33,926 nt of DNA, taken from assembly GCA_016213575.1 (NCBI GenBank), contig JACRAB010000282.1, positions 1-33,926 on the forward strand, in the 5' to 3' direction. The notes beneath the pieces are model-generated. The model had not been told where the DNA came from, did no database searches, and worked only from the letters and a program-made list of their open reading frames with translations. Source of the DNA: Actinomycetota bacterium. GTDB lineage: Bacteria; Actinomycetota; Actinomycetes; Actinomycetales; Kineosporiaceae. Shown here in pieces: positions 32,112 to 33,926 of this stretch. Within the stretch, counting starts at the first letter, position 1. Every line of letters begins with the position of its first letter. Position numbers and translations under genes: made by a program.

Positions 32112-33926
32112 CGACGACCGATCTGGCCGACCGCATCGAGGCCTGCGACGAGCTGCCGAACGGGCGGGAGCGGACGTTGCTCGCCGAGCGGCTCGTCGCC
32201 GAGGCCGACGCGGCGGGCGACGTCGCCCTCGGCGTCGGCGCCCGGCACGTCCTCATCCCCTCGTACTTCTACGGTCCGGCCGCGGAGCCGCAGAAGATCT
32301 TCGCGGCGTTCGCGTGGAACCTGGCCCGCTGGGACGAGAAGCCCGAGGCCTTCGAGCCCGTCGACCGGCACTCCCTCCTCTGGTACTTCAAGTGGGTCAC
32401 CGGCGAGGTGCTCAACTACCCGCAGGTGCCGTTCGCGCAGGCGGAGGCGACCCTCGCCGACATGCGGGACCGCTACGAGCGCGCCGGCGAGGGCCTGGCG
32501 CCCTACGAGGGCTCGCGGTATGTCCAGGCGTCGCACCGCTACGGCGAGGCCGACCCGCGCACGGCCGAGGCCTTCGAGGCCTGGGTCACCCTGCCGCGGA
32601 CGGGCCGGTCCGCCGGCCGCGCCTGCGAGCCGTCGCCCCGGGTCGAGCGGCTCGCGGCGCTGGGCCGGCACGAGGACGCCGTCGCGGCCGCGGCCCCGGT
32701 GCTCACCGACGGCGGCTGCGAGGAGCAGCCGCAGCGGATGATCGACGCCGTCCTCGGCTCGCTGCTGGCGACCGGCGAGGTCGCGCGGGCCGCCCAGGAG
32801 CACGCCCGGGCCACGCGGCTGCACCGCCGCAACGGCCCGCAGGCCGACCTCGCGGCCCAGGTCCACGCGTGCGCCCTCGTCGGCCGCCTCGGCCGTGGCC
32901 TCGACCTCCTCGAGGACGTCCTGCACCCGGTGGAGACCTCGACGGTCCCGTGGTCGCGGATGATGCTCGCCGCCGCCGGGGCCCGGCTGCTCGTCGGCCT
33001 CGTGGCGGCCGGCCACGGCGACGAGCCGGTCGCGGCGACCCGGCCGGGCAGCAGGTTCTCGACCCCGCGCCCCGCGGCCGAAGCCGCCGCCGACCTGCGG
33101 GAGACCGCGCTCGGGCTCGCCGCCGCCTTCGACGAGCGCAACGGGACGACGGCGGTCTCGGAGCGGGTGACGGCGCGCCTGGCGGCCGCCGACCTCCCCG
33201 ACGTGCCGGCCTGGCCGCGCACCAGACGGCCGCGGCTGGACCGTGGCGCGGCACCGGCCGCGACGACCGGCGCCACCGACGCCGCGGCCGCCGCGCTCGG
33301 GTCGCTGCCGCCCGCACAGGCCCTCGACGACCTCCTGCGGCTGCGTGACGAGGTCTCCGCCACCGGTTCCGCCGACGGCTGGGACCGCCTCGTCACCGGC
33401 TGGGCCGCGCTCCGGCCGCGGGTCGCCGAGCAGGCTCCCGAGCTGCTCGACGCGCGGGCCGCGGACGTCGCCCGGCTCGACGTGGCCGCCGTCCGCCACG
33501 AGCTGACCGCCGTCCCGGACGGCGGCCGGCCCGACCCCGCGCTGCGGGCCCGGCTCGACGCGGTCGGGGCGGCACTGCGGGCCGCCGGCCAGGAGGCCGA
33601 AGGGCTGCTCGTCGCCCTGCAGGCGCACGGGATCGAGGCGCTGGCCCGCGCCGACGCCGGGCCCGGCTCCGTGGAGGCCGACCTCACCGAGGCCACCCGG
33701 CTGGCGGACGCCGTCGCCGCCGCGGGGGACGCCGCCGCCGCGGCCCAGGCCACCGCGGAGCTGGCGCTGCTCGCCGTCCGCCTCGGCCAGACCGTCGCCG
33801 ACCCCGCGGTGGCCCGCTCCGCGCACGACGGCGGTCTGCGCGCGGCCGCCGCCGCGGCCGAGGCCTTCGCCGTCCTCGACCCCGCCGGCCTCGACGGTGC
33901 GCAGCGCGGCCGGTACGCGCTCGCGC
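32108..33926 (+). CDS. Ala/Leu/Arg-rich helical-repeat (TPR-like) protein, partner of HSP90-family protein (C-terminus beyond window end)
   Basis: GTG at 32108 overlaps the HSP90 stop (GTGA); reads VTTTDLADRIEACDELPNGRERTLLAERLVAEADAAGDVALGVGARHVLIPSYFYGPAAEPQKIFAAFAWNLARWDEKPEAFEPVDRHSLLWYFKWVTGEVLNYPQVPFAQAEATLADMRDRYERAGEGL... open to the window end. Confidence 0.75.
   Translation, partial: MTTTDLADRIEACDELPNGRERTLLAERLVAEADAAGDVALGVGARHVLIPSYFYGPAAEPQKIFAAFAWNLARWDEKPEAFEPVDRHSLLWYFKWVTGEVLNYPQVPFAQAEATLADMRDRYERAGEGLAPYEGSRYVQASHRYGEADPRTAEAFEAWVTLPRTGRSAGRACEPSPRVERLAALGRHEDAVAAAAPVLTDGGCEEQPQRMIDAVLGSLLATGEVARAAQEHARATRLHRRNGPQADLAAQVHACALVGRLGRGLDLLEDVLHPVETSTVPWSRMMLAAAGARLLVGLVAAGHGDEPVAATRPGSRFSTPRPAAEAAADLRETALGLAAAFDERNGTTAVSERVTARLAAADLPDVPAWPRTRRPRLDRGAAPAATTGATDAAAAALGSLPPAQALDDLLRLRDEVSATGSADGWDRLVTGWAALRPRVAEQAPELLDARAADVARLDVAAVRHELTAVPDGGRPDPALRARLDAVGAALRAAGQEAEGLLVALQAHGIEALARADAGPGSVEADLTEATRLADAVAAAGDAAAAAQATAELALLAVRLGQTVADPAVARSAHDGGLRAAAAAAEAFAVLDPAGLDGAQRGRYALA

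Overview
High-GC actinobacterial chromosome segment (about 33.9 kb) carrying one complete-looking, very compact siphovirus-type prophage. The prophage runs from attL core 3458-3470 to attR core 21909-21921, giving a unit of 18,451 bp. It is inserted into the 3' end of a 3-hydroxyacyl/3-hydroxybutyryl-CoA dehydrogenase gene: the 13-bp core GTACGCGTAGAAC is present at both ends, and the prophage supplies a replacement stop codon (FYAYG* becomes FYAYT*). Host flanks: left = partial sensor kinase, OmpR-type response regulator, His-rich CDF cation exporter, small membrane protein. Right = the target dehydrogenase, a Baeyer-Villiger-type monooxygenase, an ABC uptake cluster (two paralogous lipoprotein binding proteins, two permeases, ATPase) with a PaaX-like regulator, then an HSP90-family protein translationally coupled to a repeat-rich protein cut by the window end. 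The prophage is notable for gene fusion. One 985-aa ORF reads portal, then HK97/S78 prohead protease, then major capsid protein. One 607-aa ORF reads HNH nuclease, then large terminase. A head-tail adaptor appears to carry an Ig-like N-terminal domain. Other prophage signals: nine copies of an exact 60-bp/20-aa repeat in a neck-region protein; 22-bp out-of-frame iterons with a neighbouring AT-richer tract inside the replication gene (lambda-like origin candidate); tandem 11-bp direct repeats near both ends (integrase arm-site candidates); a two-operator dyad between the divergent repressor and excisionase-like genes; and a perfect 16-bp stem hairpin just after the capsid gene. All calls are by eye from the sequence and the supplied ORF translations; no database search was run.
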